The notes beneath the pieces were generated by a model that saw only the letters and a list, made by a program, of their open reading frames with translations, was not told the origin of the DNA and did no database searches. A DNA stretch of 64,000 nt from Oasisia sp. SBJ-2009 (lineage: Eukaryota; Annelida; Polychaeta; Sabellida; Siboglinidae), in contig OZ024857.1 in NCBI GenBank assembly GCA_964017155.1, positions 19,897,404 through 19,961,403 of the forward strand. The letters are read 5' to 3'. How positions within the stretch are numbered: the stretch's first letter is position 1; each line of letters starts with the position of its first letter. A program made the translations under genes and the position numbers. Of the stretch, positions 12,365-22,286 are shown piece by piece.

Positions 12365-13395
12365 GCTGGTTTACTTCATACCTTACTGACAGACGGCAAG
12401 CCATTAAAAAAGGTAACTGCTTCTCAGACATGCTGCCCACCTCTTGTGGTGTCCCCCAGGGTTCTGTTTTAGGTCCGTTGCTTTTCACTCTGTACACAAC
12501 ACCATTAAGCTCAGTTATCCAGAGTCACAACCTGGATCATCACCTTTATGCAGATGACACACAAATCTATGTTTCTCTGACCACACCAGATACTTGTCGC
12601 TCCCTAAACCAGCTCAGGGATTGTCTCTAAGATGTCTCCCTTTGGATGAAAAATAGTAAATTAAAACTAAATGCAGATAAGACTGAATTTCTCATCATTG
12701 GTACCTCAACGCAGCGGGCAAAACTCAATGGCTTTTTCCCGACACATATTCTGAGTCAGAGTATCACACCAGCCGCCTCAGTTTTAAATCTCGGAGTAAC
12801 GTTTGATGAAAACTTCAATTTCAAACAACATATCTCGAAAACATGCCGTTGCTGTTTTTACCATATCCGTGATCTTCGCCGTATCCGCCGGTTTGTACCA
12901 CTTTCCGTTGCTAAAACCATCGCCACAGCTCTAGTAAGCAGCAGACTTGACTACTGCAATTCCCTCCTTTACAATACCGCAAACAAGGACATAGCAAAAC
13001 TTCAGCGTGTCCAAAATTGTTTAGCAAGGGTAGTCACGCGTTCTCCTCGATTTTCTCGCTCAGTGCCGCTTCTAAAATCACTGCATTGGCTACCTGTGCA
13101 CTATCACATCATTTTCAAAATTTGTACAATAGCCTATCAAGCACTCTCATCTACACAACCAGCATATCTAAATTCAATGCTAACTCCAACAAGAAATTCC
13201 AGACAGCTACGCTCAACCAATAGTAACCCTCTTTACATCCCTCGGGTGAAAACGAAAGCCGGGACCCGAGGTTTCTCGGTTGCCGCACCAACGGTGTGGA
13301 ATTCGCTTCCTGCCAGTGTTAAATCACAAGGTAATATAGTTTCATTCCGCCGACATCTAAAAACCTATCTCTTTAATGCTGCCTATCCTCCTTAG
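12340..13395 (+). pseudogene. LINE ORF2 3' part: RT YADD box and C-terminal domain
   Basis: This is the continuation in another frame. From about 12350 it reads GISGTALSWF, GVPQGSVLG and LYADDTQIYV up to the in-frame TAA at 12628. From 12646 it continues LKLNADKTEFLI through the conserved VWNSLPASV and FRRHLKTYLF segments to a natural stop after 13395. Confidence 0.88.
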
Positions 13396-14017
13396 CCTCC
13401 TAGCTTTTCAATCCATCCGTTGACGACTCACGCATTGCTTTCGATTATGAGATTGATTAATCCCCTGGTTTTGTCGCGCCACTGAGCTTGATTTTCGAGG
13501 ATATTGGCGCAAAAGAAGTTACTATTATTATTATTATTATTATATTATTAACAATAACCTAACTGATGATGACGACGACATTGCCAGACAAAAAAGATGC
13601 CTTTATGCCCAAGCCAATGTATTAGCTCGAAAATTTTGTCTTTGTCATATTTCCACCAAAATTATTTTATTTCAAGCATACTGTGCTCCTATGGCTAGCC
13701 TATGTATACTTCTAGTCTTTGGTGCAAATTCAAAAGATATAGCCTCAAAAGCATTACTGTCGCATACAATAATAGCCTCAGAATTTTACTTAACTTACCC
13801 TCAAGATGTAGGGGAAGTAGGGGCATGTCCGCACACTTAAGGTGAAACAAGCTATAGATAATGCACTGTGTATGCTAAGAGGGTGATATTTAGTATTCAG
13901 AATGAGCAATCGTATTACTTTGTTGTTAGTTAGTTAATAAATCGCATATCCCATCAGATATTTATATATATGGTCAAATGTAGAGGCATATCTTTGTGCG
14001 GACATGCCCCAAGGTAC

Positions 14018-14052
14018 GGGGCATAGCCGCACACTGTGTGCGGTTATGCCCC
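14018..14052. repeat. palindrome of the element's TIR motif
   Basis: GGGGCATAGCCGCACAC (14018-14034) faces GTGTGCGGTTATGCCCC (14036-14052) with one mismatch. It repeats the inner TIR motif of the surrounding element, as a head-to-head copy. Confidence 0.85.
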
Positions 14053-14767
14053 AGAAATGGCGAAACAACAGCTGGTCTCACAGAGCTGACCATTAACTGC
14101 AATAATAATATGTATTGGTATGTGTACACTACTGACACGTGCATTACTAAACAAAAACACAAGAAAACACAAATCAACGGTTTAAAGTTTTCATATATAC
14201 GTCAAGTTTAGAAAATACAGTGGCCTTGAATCATAGTCCACGTTTATTCCTCCTTGATAGTCAAAGAAAACAACAGCCTGATTTTGTAACGGGGAAAGTC
14301 AAAGTTTGCAACCCAGCTTGTCTGAAGCCTTCTAGCTAAAACAGCATAGTCTCGTAAAGCGCAAAGTCAAACTAAAAACTCAGTTTGTCGGCTGTGCGAG
14401 CATGACTTTGTATGGACTAACGTATACGGCCAAAGTTCTATAATATAGATTATACATCATTTGCCATCTTGGTTATTTTAGTCTATGAGCAATGATCAAT
14501 TAAGCTTTATTTCTTTAACGGACCTAATGATACACAACATGGAAAATGTGACGTCAGCACGATATAGCCGATTACACATTGACGAAGCGATGAATGATAT
14601 AATAAGTTTGATAATATTAAATAATTATATAATAATCATCATATACTATTTCACATCAACGTTTTCTACAATATGTGTGGTAAGCAACTGAAGTATTTAG
14701 ATATGTATCTAAGTAGACTATATATTATTATAAGCACCGATGCCCGAAATACGTCTGCACAGCGGGT

Positions 14768-14803
14768 GGGGCATGACCGCACAGGCCTGTGCGAACATGC
14801 CCC
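14768..14803. repeat. second internal palindrome of the TIR motif
   Basis: GGGGCATGACCGCACAGG (14768-14785) abuts CCTGTGCGAACATGCCCC (14786-14803), inverted with two mismatches. Another copy pair lies at 15133-15170, next to the right end. Confidence 0.85.
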
Positions 14804-15612
14804 AAACATACAACACGTGAATAATTCTGAATTGCGCGAAAATGCTACTTATGAAAGTATCCATTATTTCACACATCATAAAACATTAAAATGCAATTTG
14901 GAATTATGAAAGAAAATGCATATGCACGTCTTACAGTTAAAGTAATACAGTGTACACATAACAGCATATGAGTAAAATTACATCAGTGTTTACGAAAATA
15001 ACATTTTATGTCATAACTTTTTTGCTTATTCACTTCTATCAAAAAGTATATGCAAGTGGTTGATTTGGGGGTTAGACGATGCCGCTTAGCATGATTCCAC
15101 TAACCAGATGTTACGCGATGCGCAAATAATAGGGTGTGCGGACATGCCTCAGTGTGCGGATATGCCCCTACTTCCCCTAGTGCAAGTTTTATGTTTGCCA
15201 CCAACTACATTAAATCCTTCAATGAACGCATTCGTTCATCAATATTCAGTCTTTTATGTCGTCTTCATCAGTCAGATAATATCCTTTTTATTAATTACCT
15301 TCATACCGATATTCATTTCAAGAGCCATATGTACTCATACAGGAGGTCGTTATTGTACACATGACATTAGTATTGTATTGATTTCTTAATCAATTTTTTT
15401 AATATTTATTTTTACAACTTATTTAATTCATTTCCTCATATATTTAGACAATTTTTTTTTTATTTTACACTTATATTTTTACGTTGATCTCATCATTGCT
15501 TTGATTGTATTATATGTATTGTACTTTTCAATTGTTTTTAATTGTATTTTATGTATATGTATATATGGACGTCTTGTCTGAAATAAACTTTATTATTATT
15601 ATTATTATTATA

Positions 15613-16045
15613 GAATAGAACTGTTGAGCAACGCAATAAATGTCAAAAAAGTCTGCTAAGACGAAATTTTTAACTTGGATGTATGTCGTTGTGCCCCTAG
15701 GGCTAGGCCATATAAGACAGCTCATGATTAATCTCTGGTGTAGACTAGCAGGGCCAGCCGTTGAATGTTTTGAGTTGGTTCACTGTGTTAATTGTTGGGG
15801 TAGGGATCTAAATATTGGTCACTGTGGTTCCTCCGCCTATGTGAATAATGATCCAGTGGGATGGGTTGTAGCCTCCAGCTTAAATAGTCATTAGGGGAAG
15901 GGTTGTGACCTGGAAATGAGTTTAACCTGAGGTCAATATCCCAGATGGCTACTCTGTCTCTGGCCAGTTCGGTGGTTGACACTGATGTGAACAACGTTAA
16001 TCCATTTGGGGACATGCTGGCTACAACAGTCATTGTGAACTAGCA
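15613..16045. other. no recognisable gene
   Basis: Unique-looking sequence between the LINE tail and the first THAP repeat. Two overlapping frames of about 80 codons on opposite strands match nothing known to me. Confidence 0.4.
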
Positions 16046-17096
16046 AGTATGGTTATTTCCTGTGTAGCGTACAACTGTACCAACCGACAGAAAACAGGAT
16101 CCAGAGTCTCTTTCCACAGGTGAGAATCTCAGTTATACAATATATAGCTGATAGGTTATAGTCTGCAAAAAAAATTATGTTCCACTGCCATTAATTTAGG
16201 AAATGAATAGTTTTAAGACATTACAGTCATATGAAAATTTATCAACAATAATACATGTTGGATGAATTATGTACCAAACCGATTTTTAATAATATTACAG
16301 TGCATAGTCGTAGTGTGAGTGACATATTTTATATTAATTTAATAGCCTAATTATAATATGATACTATTTTATGACTACTAATTATTGATAATTGGTACTG
16401 CCTTCTGCAGATTTCCAGATGAAAAGAAAATACCTGAATGCCGAGCAAAGTAAAACTCGTCATTATAAGGAAACCTGTTACCATGACATCCCTGCTGTTT
16501 TGCTGTAGTTTGCTGTAGTATTTATTTATTGTTATTACTATTGACACTATCTTAATATTACTACTTTTCTACCTTTTCTACTACTGTTGTTGCTAGTAAT
16601 GTTGGCAGCTCTGTTTTGTTGTTGTTTTCCCTATTCTCTCATTCACTTTGCATGATCTGTTTTTTAATCTGTAAAATTGAAATTAATTATATAGGTGTGG
16701 GTATTCTCTCCAATGTCTTTGGAGGACGGACTTCAGTTGGTTGATTTTTAAATGACGTTTTTGGTAAAACACCACAACAATTGTGGATCTGGTAGAACAA
16801 CAAATTAAACAGTACTAAGCTGTACTCACCCCTCACACAGCCAGACACTGTATACTAAGTATACGCCTGTTGATTTGTTTCATACTGGCATATCAGAGAG
16901 GCAACTGTTTGAACACATTGTACACAATTAAACAACACTGGCTAACTGATGTCAGCAAATAAATAACGTGATAATTATGTAGAGAACTTGGTGCAGTCCT
17001 ATGTATATACAGTGACTGTAGTGGCCTTTCTGCCGTGCTATAGCTTGGCTGTCGCCCGCCTGTGTTGACTTCAAAGTATCATGTGTCAACTGATAG
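16046..17096 (+). repeat. 1.05-kb direct repeat, copy 1, carrying THAP exons
   Basis: Identity with 20991-22059 runs from AGTATGGTTATTTCC to CAACTGATAG, with scattered substitutions and small indels. It contains a two-exon THAP-domain fragment near its left end, then AT-rich DNA without further coding signal. The sequences flanking the two copies are unrelated, so the repeat ends are sharp. Confidence 0.9.
16049..16453 (+). pseudogene. THAP-domain fragment, copy 1 (exons 16049-16119, 16411-16453)
   Basis: Exon 1 encodes MVISCVAYNCTNRQKTGS then RVSFHR, the start of a THAP zinc-binding domain (C2CH module, sequence-specific DNA binding): two cysteines, NR, and S-F-H-R. It ends CACAG|GTGAGA. 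Exon 2 after CTTCTGCAG continues FPDEKKIPECRAK in phase, then hits TAA where the family has its conserved Trp. Only the first third of the domain remains, so the fragment cannot fold. Confidence 0.7.
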
Positions 17097-17143
17097 CGGC
17101 CAATCGATCTTGTGTTCTAGTGGCGTGTTCTATTTATATATAT

Positions 17144-17144
<1 letters not shown>

Positions 17145-17209
<65 letters not shown>
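17145..17209. repeat. TA microsatellite
   Basis: About 65 bp of uninterrupted TA, just after the first THAP repeat. Confidence 0.97.
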
Positions 17210-17214
<5 letters not shown>

Positions 17215-17540
17215 ATATATTCCGACAATAGACACATTAAAGCACACAGTAGCACACTTGTTTCCAATGTGATCCTCCAAAAAATAATAAAAATGAATTT
17301 AAGAAAAAAAAATAACAATAAACAGTAATACAATAATTAAAACGTAACTATTTTCAAAGACAGGCAAACAAATGTCATCAATAAGTCAATGTGCTAACAT
17401 AAAAGGTGCTCTATTAAAATATAATAACGTAGTACATAGTAAGATTAAATAAAAAAAATGTATTTAAAATGCCACTTTAAGATGATAATTCGTCTGCTGT
17501 ATAGTAGGGTCGTTACCTCTTTTTTTTTTTATAAAACTCT
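17210..17540. other. AT-rich spacer, nothing recognised
   Basis: Poly-A and poly-T rich intergenic DNA with no supported feature. Confidence 0.5.
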
Positions 17541-17713
17541 TGTAATGTTGCGTGTGAGCGTAGCTATACTAGGTTTTAGACGGAAGAATGACAGAGACAT
17601 GTGTAGCGTTTGACATAATTTATTCAACCCATATATGGGTCATAGCTACCCGGATGTGTGTAGCGTTGTCCTTAATGCAGCAAAGCCTTGATGGCATTTA
17701 TGCTAATACTACA
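17541..17713 (-). repeat. candidate 3' LTR of the Gypsy element
   Basis: On the minus strand a purine tract AAAAGGGAGA is followed by TGTAGTATTAGC (from 17713 down) and the segment ends ACATTACA at 17541, giving TG...CA termini over 173 bp. AATAAA lies inside it, as expected for a retroviral-type LTR. The 5' LTR is absent from the window, so the boundaries cannot be confirmed by comparison. Confidence 0.45.
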
Positions 17714-17832
17714 TCTCCCTTTTCGAGATAAGCGAGATGATCTAAGTCTAGACTACTGGGGCAGAGGTTCCAAGCACATAACCCCAGAATACTGTCTTTA
17801 CCACAGTATGTGTACACGAGATCACTACACTA

Positions 17833-19755
17833 CTACAAGTCCAGGCGACTTGGTGGATTTACCACGCGTCCTGATCTCGTGCGTGTCACGTGTCCTGGTG
17901 ATGATGGTGGTGTAGTGCTTTGGCTCGCGGTTGCCGGAGGATCTTCTGCCTCATCAGTAATGGTCGATGTAGGAGTCGGGTCGTCGCGTTGAATCTGCTG
18001 ACGAGTCTCCGTTGTGACCAGTGCAGATCGGTTTCGTCTTATCACCCCTTTCGGCGTCCGTACGAGATACGATCGTGGCTGTGGCGCTCGCTCTACCAAT
18101 GTGCCATAGCGATCTTGGTCCCGGACCCATACGTTGTCCCCTGGCTGCAACGGTATGAGATCTTTCGCTCTGTGTCGGCTGTTGAACTGCTCTTGCTGTT
18201 TTGCTCTTTGTATAGCTTCTTTCGCCTTTCCATTATGAAGATTTCTACCAGTTACGCCTGGCAGGAGAGTACTTGGGATGACTGGTAGTCGGGTTCGCAG
18301 GTGGCGTCCCATCAGTAGTTGAGATGGGCTCAGTCCGTTGAGTAACGGTGTCGTGCGCTGCGTTAGGAGAGCGAGGTGAGGATCTTCGTTCTTTTTCAGA
18401 ATCTCCTTCAGAATTCTCACTGCTCGTTCCGCTTCACCGTTAGCCTGTGGAAACCTCGGGGAACTTGTGTGCGTAAAGCCGTACGACTGGGCAAACTGTG
18501 CGAACGACTCGGCACTGAATTGCGGACCGTTGTCTGTCAAAATGAGGTATGGAATCCCGTATGTTGCAAACACTTCTTTCAGCACTTCAATGGTGTGCTT
18601 GGATGTCAAACTGGTCAGCTTTCGATACTCCACCCATCTGGAGTAGTAGTCAACAATGACTATGTACACTTTCTCATGGAGTTCAAAGAGATCTACTCCG
18701 ACTGTCTCCCACGGACGAAAGGGGAAGGAAGCTGGCATTAAAGTCTCCTTTGGCTCTGGCTGCACCTTCGCACAGGTGTGGCAGGCCGAGACCACCTCCT
18801 CGATCTGCTTGGAGAGGCCTGGCCACCAGACTGCTTGGTTGGCTCGAGAGCGACACTTTGAGATCCCAAGATGTCCCTCGTGGATGATCTTCAAAGTGTC
18901 GATTCGCATGCAATGCGGCATGACTATGCGCTCATCGTAGAACAGTAGGTCATTGATAATAGCGAGATGGTTTCTGCTCTCCCAGTAAGCACGTAGTAGC
19001 GGAATTTGCGGCATGAAGGTAGGCCACCCTTCATGGCAATATCGCCGCACATCTGCGCATACTTCGTCGTCTTTCTGTGCCGTGAAAATGTCCTGTAGGC
19101 GTTTTTCTGTAGCGGGAAGTACAGTCACCGTGGTTGTCGCGTAGTGTTCCACTTCTTCGAGAAACATGACATCTGTCTTCTCTGGGATGTTCACTGGAGC
19201 GCGAGATAAAGCGTCAGGTGTCGTCTGTTGCTTTCCTGGTACGTATGCGACTTCCGGGCTGTATCGCATCAGTCTCATTCGAAACCGTTGGATGCGAGGT
19301 GGCATCTTGGCTAGCTCTGTTGATTTCAGAAGATAAACGAGAGGTTTGTGATCAGTTTCGAGGGTGAAGCTTAGCCCCATCACATACTCTCTGAACTTCT
19401 CGCAAGCCCATGTTGCTGCGAGAGCTTCTTTCTCTATGACAGCATAGCGTTTCTCGGTGTCGGTGAGCGATCGGGATGCATAGCAGACCGGACGACGTCT
19501 GCCATCATCTTGGATTTGCAGTAGCACTGCGCCGAACCCCTCCGAAGATGCGTCTGCTGCGATGACTGTTGGGCGATTTGGATGGTAATGTGCATGTATC
19601 TCGGGTGATACAAGCATGTCTTGTACTTGTTGAAAGGCAGTTTCTTGTGGTGCTTCCCATAACCATGCAGTGTCTTTGCATAGTAACTGGCGTAATGGTT
19701 TGTTGATCTCAGCCAGTCGAGGGATGAATTTTCCCATTTGATTCTCCATGCCCAT
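17833..19755 (-). CDS. Gypsy pol: RT connection, RNase H, integrase (intact 640-codon frame)
   Basis: A long uninterrupted frame of a mobile-element polyprotein. It covers the RT thumb (FIPRLAEINKPLRQLL), RNase H with its first catalytic Asp in AADASSEGFG and the TDHKPL motif, then integrase with the HHCC zinc finger (HEGHLGISKCR to CHTC), the core (VGVDLFE, TDNGPQFSAE, ANGEAERAVRILKE) and a C-terminal tail with LQPGDNVWVRDQ. The first Met is internal: the upstream RT lies in another frame because of a shift near 19765. The integrase portion shows no lesion, unlike the sequence upstream. Confidence 0.9.
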   Translation of the reverse strand: MGMENQMGKFIPRLAEINKPLRQLLCKDTAWLWEAPQETAFQQVQDMLVSPEIHAHYHPNRPTVIAADASSEGFGAVLLQIQDDGRRRPVCYASRSLTDTEKRYAVIEKEALAATWACEKFREYVMGLSFTLETDHKPLVYLLKSTELAKMPPRIQRFRMRLMRYSPEVAYVPGKQQTTPDALSRAPVNIPEKTDVMFLEEVEHYATTTVTVLPATEKRLQDIFTAQKDDEVCADVRRYCHEGWPTFMPQIPLLRAYWESRNHLAIINDLLFYDERIVMPHCMRIDTLKIIHEGHLGISKCRSRANQAVWWPGLSKQIEEVVSACHTCAKVQPEPKETLMPASFPFRPWETVGVDLFELHEKVYIVIVDYYSRWVEYRKLTSLTSKHTIEVLKEVFATYGIPYLILTDNGPQFSAESFAQFAQSYGFTHTSSPRFPQANGEAERAVRILKEILKKNEDPHLALLTQRTTPLLNGLSPSQLLMGRHLRTRLPVIPSTLLPGVTGRNLHNGKAKEAIQRAKQQEQFNSRHRAKDLIPLQPGDNVWVRDQDRYGTLVERAPQPRSYLVRTPKGVIRRNRSALVTTETRQQIQRDDPTPTSTITDEAEDPPATASQSTTPPSSPGHVTRTRSGRVVNPPSRLDL

Positions 19756-19765
19756 GAAACGTTGA

Positions 19766-20990
19766 AGTTCTGCGACATTGGTGGGAAGTGCGCGATCGCT
19801 GCCGTCTTGCTGCTGTCTGCATGTATGCCAGATGCGTCAATGATGTGTCCCAAGAACTTGATAGAACTCTTGGAGAACTCACACTTGTTGTTGAGAGTAA
19901 GTCCAGCTGCTTGCAGGCGTTGTAGGACTGCTCTCACTCTTGTGTCATGTTGTGTCTGCTCTGTGCCATGAACCAGAATGTCGTCCATGTGACAGACAAC
20001 TCCCTCCATGCCTTCCAGCATCTGTGAAATGTGACGCTGGAAGATCTCAGGAGCGGAACTGATGCCGAATGGTAGGCGGTTGAAGGCAAACCTACCGAAA
20101 GGCGTGATGAAGGTGGTCAGTAGCTTGGATTCCTCGCAGAGAGGCAATTGCCAGAAGCTGCTGTTCGTGTCCAACTTGGTGAAAATCTAATTCTTCCCGA
20201 GTTTTGCTAGACTTTCGTCCACTGACATCATCTCTCGACGCACTGCTTGGTTGAGTTTTGTTAGATCGACGCAAATCCTCACTCGACCGTCTGACTTGAG
20301 AACAGGCACCATACCGGAGCACCATTCAGTTGGCACTGTAACTGGGCTGATGACTCCTTGTTTCAGCAGAGAATCCAGTTCCCTCTTAACCTTCTGAAGC
20401 AAGGGGTGGGGAACTTTTCTTGCTGTAGTGTGACAGAATGGTGTGGCCACTGGCTGCCGTGTGATGCGGTAGTCTGTATTCAGTTTGCCAAGTCCCGTAA
20501 ATAGTTTTGTGGAACTCAGCACCGAAATTTGGCGTCGCACTACCGCTGATCTCATCAACGCGTGATATTATCTTGAGAGATACACATGTAGCCTTGTTCA
20601 GGAGGGACGTTGATTGATTTCTGAGAACGTACACTGTTTCCACGATTTCCCTGTTTTGGTAACGCATGGTTACTTTCAAGGCTCCGATCACTGGAAGTGG
20701 TATACCGCCCGGCCCCCTGAGCTTGATTGGGTGTCTGTGAGTTGACAGTTGTTCAGCCATGGTGTCCTATCGCTCAATACTGACACGCCTGCGCCAGTGT
20801 CTAACTTGAAACGAGTGGGGTGTCCATTCACCGTGATGTCAGCCGTCCAGCAGTTTCCTTGGTCGTCGATTTCACCCAAGAAAACATCGCCGACGTTGTG
20901 CATGTGCGACTTGCCACGTGGCTTTATTTGTGGACTGCTCCGGCAGACGGAGCTGAAGTGGCCCGGTTCTAACAGTTGTGACAAATGGCT
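19766..20990 (-). pseudogene. Gypsy protease and RT, broken
   Basis: RT blocks are in one frame from about 20500 to 19766 (VPHPLLQKVKRELDSLL, GRVRICVDLTKLNQAV, LPFGISSAPEIFQR, VCHMDDILVHG), interrupted by a TAG near 20188 before IFTKLDTNSSFWQL. The protease/RT linker (20510-20757) and the protease with the gag tail (20757-20990) lie in two other frames. At least three single-base shifts and one nonsense change are therefore visible. Confidence 0.88.
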
Positions 20991-22059
20991 AGTATGGTTA
21001 TTTCCTGTGTAGCGTACAACTGTACCAACCGACAGAAAACAGGATCCAGAGTCTCTTTCCACAGGTGAGAATCTTAGTTATACAATATATAGCTTAGGTT
21101 ATAGTCTGCGAAGATATTTATGTTCCACTGCCATTAATTTAGGAAATGAATAGTTTTAAGACATTGCAGTCATATGAAAATTGATCAACAATAATACATG
21201 TTGGATGATGAATTATGTACCAAATCGATTTTTAATAATATTACGGTGCATAGTCGTAGTGTGAGTGACATATTTTATATTAATCTAATAGCCTAATTAT
21301 AATATGATACTATTTTATGACTACTAATTATTGATAATGGGTACTGCCTTCTGCATATTCCCAGATGAAAAGAAAAGACCTGAATGCCGAGCAAAGTGAA
21401 AGGGAAACTGTGCTCATTTTAAGGAAACCTGTTACCATGACATCCCTGCTGTTTTGTTGTAGTTTGTCTAATTTTATTTATTTATTGTTATTACTATTGC
21501 CACTATCTTAATATTACTACTTTTCTACCGTTTCTACTACTGTTGTTGTTACTTGTTAGTAATGTTGGCAGCTCTGTTTTGTTGTTGTTTTCCCTATTCT
21601 CTGATCCACTTTGCATGGTCTGTTTTTTAATATGTAAAATTGTAATTAATTATATAGGTGTGGGTGTTCTCTCCAATGTCTTTGGAGGACGGACTTCAGT
21701 TGGTTGATTTTTAAATGACTTTTTTTTGTAAAACACCACAACAAGTGTGGATCTGGTAGAACAACAAATTAAATAGTACTAAGCTGTACTCACCCCTCGC
21801 ACAGCGAGACACTGTATACTAAGTATAAGCCTGTTGATTTGTTTCATACTGGCATATCAGAGAGGCAAATGTTTGAACACATTGTACACAATTAAACAAC
21901 ACTGGCTAACTGATATCAGTAAATAAATAACGTGATAATTATGTAGAAAACTTGGTGCAGTCCTATGTATATACAGGGACTGCAGTTGCCTTTCTGCCGT
22001 GCTGTAGCCTGGCTGTCACCAGCCGTGTTGACTTCGAAGTATCATGTGTCAACTGATAG
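20991..22059 (+). repeat. 1.07-kb direct repeat, copy 2, carrying THAP exons
   Basis: Second copy of the 16046-17096 sequence in the same orientation. Its left end joins the Gypsy CCHC knuckle and its right end precedes the unrelated TCTACCCGG. The copies differ by scattered substitutions and short indels, so the duplication is not fresh. Confidence 0.9.
20994..21399 (+). pseudogene. THAP-domain fragment, copy 2 (exons 20994-21064, 21357-21399)
   Basis: Exon 1 encodes the same THAP start as the copy at 16.05 kb. The second-exon acceptor has changed from CTGCAG to CTGCAT (21351-21356), so splicing there is lost. The exon reads FPDEKKRPECRAK and ends at TGA, one base from the TGG expected for the conserved THAP Trp. 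Both copies are broken at the same residue position, but by different stop codons. Confidence 0.7.
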
Positions 22060-22286
22060 TCTACCCGGTACATAGATTACAAAGAATTATTATCAGTGTG
22101 AAAATTATTATCAGCATGGCATTTTTACTACCTGTCATGATATGTTTAATCAGGATCTGTCACATGTATGAAGGTACTCAGGTGTCATTCTCTGAAGCTT
22201 TACAAAAGCAGGAGTAAGTGAGAAGTAATGAGACATTATTTAGCCAGATAGTCATTGTTACAAGCTAAATTCACTAAAGACAAGTG
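22060..22286. other. spacer, nothing recognised
   Basis: Short AT-rich sequence between the THAP repeat and the foldback element. ATTATTATCAG is repeated at about 22086 and 22104. Confidence 0.5.

Larger units (their letters stand above)
10574..13550 (+). mobile_element. L2/CR1-like LINE, nearly complete ORF2, inactivated
   Basis: A non-LTR retrotransposon ORF2. It starts with an apurinic-like endonuclease (DILAVTETWL near 10660, FICIYRPPGH, VGDFNLHLD, and the C-terminal GLSDHN near 11180). A linker and the reverse transcriptase follow: SAYKQFHSTETALL, the LSAAFDTIDHDIL box, SWFTSYLTDR, CGVPQGSVLGPLLF, the YADD catalytic box near 12550, then LKLNADKTEFL and a C-terminal domain ending at 13395. 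A one-base frameshift lies near 12325-12362 (after DHDIL), and TAA at 12628 replaces a sense codon between CL and DVSLWM. The 3' end is a TTA-repeat tail (about 13527-13550), as in L2-type elements. The extreme 5' end and any ORF1 are absent. Confidence 0.92.
13811..15177. mobile_element. 1.37-kb TA-flanked inverted-repeat DNA element
   Basis: The ends are inverted: GGGGAAGTAGGGGCATGTCC at 13811 and its near-complement ending CTACTTCCCC at 15177. The TIR is about 26 bp with one mismatch. TA dinucleotides flank both sides (13809-13810, 15178-15179), as for Tc1/mariner-type insertions. It splits a LINE frame, which independently shows that it inserted. No transposase is encoded. The TIR motif recurs inside in palindromic form. 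Confidence 0.75.
13556..15612 (+). mobile_element. second LINE 3' fragment, interrupted by a 1.37-kb element
   Basis: Directly after the TTA tail of the first LINE, 13556-13808 encodes LTDDDDDIARQKR, YAQANVLARKF and ILFQAYCAP, the C-terminal region of another invertebrate LINE RT family. It is cut at 13809. The protein resumes at about 15180 (FATNYIKSFNERIRSS, LLCRLHQSDN), followed by a 3' UTR and a terminal TTA/ATT repeat (15588-15612). The two halves are in different frames. Confidence 0.75.
17541..20990 (-). mobile_element. 5'-truncated Gypsy (Ty3-like) retrotransposon
   Basis: The minus strand holds, in order, a trace of a gag CCHC knuckle (LEPGHFSSVC near 20950), aspartic protease (LDTGAGVSVLSD near 20790), reverse transcriptase (VPVLKSDGRVRICVDL near 20290, MDDILVHG near 19985), RNase H (ADASSEGFGAVLLQ near 19545) and integrase (H-H-C-C finger near 18830, D and E catalytic motifs). 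A candidate 3' LTR follows. The order PR-RT-RH-IN is that of Gypsy. The element stops abruptly at 20990 inside the CCHC knuckle, where a THAP repeat begins, so gag and the 5' LTR are lost. Frameshifts near 20755, 20500 and 19765 and a TAG near 20188 inactivate it. Confidence 0.92.

Noticed and set aside
16046..22059. The two 1-kb direct repeats as LTRs of the Gypsy element
   Set aside because: They lack TG...CA ends, no polypurine tract or primer site adjoins them, one abuts the CCHC knuckle directly, and a separate candidate 3' LTR with a purine tract lies at 17541-17713.
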